Both the position numbers and the translations under genes were made by a program. Below are positions 63,687-64,000 of a DNA stretch of 64,000 nucleotides, piece after piece (position 1 is the stretch's first letter; every line of letters begins with the position of its first letter). Source of the DNA: Bacteroidales bacterium (GTDB lineage Bacteria; Bacteroidota; Bacteroidia; Bacteroidales; GCA-2748055); assembly GCA_021738565.1 (NCBI GenBank), contig JAIPBT010000007.1:48818-112817 (forward strand), read 5' to 3'. Below the pieces are notes generated by a model, which worked only from the letters and a program-made list of their open reading frames with translations, was not told the DNA's origin and made no database searches.

Positions 63687-64000
63687 TTGAATGAATTATA
63701 TGAGATGCAAATGTAAAATAAATTATGGAGTACTTCAAAATGTGAATGATTTGAGACAGCCTGATTAACGTACCATTACACGCGGTGATACTGATGTACG
63801 ATTTGTGTTGAAAATCATGGTATGGTATATTAACGTTAATTGGGGATGATTATATATTTTATTTCACTGTTATCCGACTAAATTCTTAAATCGGTAATTT
63901 TTATTCTGTATAACCCATAAACAGGGCATTGATTTTTCATTTCTCAAATTGACCTCCCCCCAAATCTGCAGCAAATAAAGCCAGCTGTAATGTTCCATCC
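63687..64000. other. Gene-free interval at the right edge
   Basis: 314 bp upstream of the ROK kinase gene. Both strands are AT-rich with frequent stops. No tRNA, TIR element or strong promoter match was seen; the next gene presumably starts beyond the edge. Confidence 0.55.

Overview
The window is chromosomal DNA from a member of the Bacteroidota, probably a free-living or environmental Bacteroidales/Marinilabiliales-type organism. The signs are a type IX secretion C-terminal domain on a secreted cellulase, TAnnTTTG-type -7 promoter elements, families typical of the phylum (DUF4199, DUF4271, DUF4292, the GCxQxxxPTGGPKD lipoprotein), a DnaG primase without zinc ligands, and weak use of Shine-Dalgarno sequences. 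No rRNA, CRISPR array, prophage or intact transposase was seen. Most of the content is housekeeping.

Layout. 1-510: tRNA-Leu(UAA), a tRNA-Leu fragment and tRNA-Gly(GCC) with a terminator, all read leftwards. 626-5823: secreted GH5 cellulase and mutS (minus). 5951-11817: a plus-strand run of dicarboxylate symporter, methyltransferase, DUF4199 protein, atypical SDR, ferredoxin-NADP reductase-like protein, rlmN and comF. 11854-15630: outer-membrane barrel, an inactive-looking double rhodanese lipoprotein, a three-gene YbjQ/small membrane protein/pentapeptide operon, a 26-unit 8-bp minisatellite and a Sir2 deacylase. 15678-15809: five consecutive small hairpins. 16009-22112: dnaG, menA-like UbiA enzyme, CPBP protease, then rnpA, hemD and DUF4271 on the minus strand. 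22291-34944: S41 protease, polA-queD-arsR, polyprenyl synthase, uvrC-ade, two parS-like palindromes, then mnmG-ybeY-anti-sigma-like kinase. 35194-41785: envC-DUF4292-TPR, dut, flippase and TIGR01777 epimerase (all minus). 41889-49902: cyclophilin, pheS, OsmC protein, ruvB, a large MORN/YwqK repeat protein, nadA, rpiB, an Rrf2 regulator and a VanZ protein. 49974-56756: a very large glycosyltransferase/phosphodiester glycosidase fusion, hemW and a second glycosyltransferase. 56856-63686: coiled-coil membrane protein, CDF and ZIP metal transporters, lgt, Ig-like lipoprotein and ROK kinase.

Genome maintenance is heavily represented (mutS, dnaG, polA, uvrC, ruvB, dut, parS), together with tRNA/rRNA modification (rlmN, mnmG, ybeY, rnpA) and cell-envelope functions (lgt, envC, flippase, lipoproteins, GH5).

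The most distinctive material lies between and at the edges of genes. First, there is a family of five non-autonomous TIR elements (AGTG...CACT), most with 4-bp target duplications. One of them supplies the last codons and the stop of the large fusion gene and separates that gene from hemW. Second, a perfect 30-bp inverted repeat covers the start codons of two divergent genes. Third, the 1,394-residue fusion of a GT4-type glycosyltransferase, an unassigned helical middle and a phosphodiester-glycosidase domain is the best candidate for an undescribed enzyme. A related GT4 enzyme is encoded close by.
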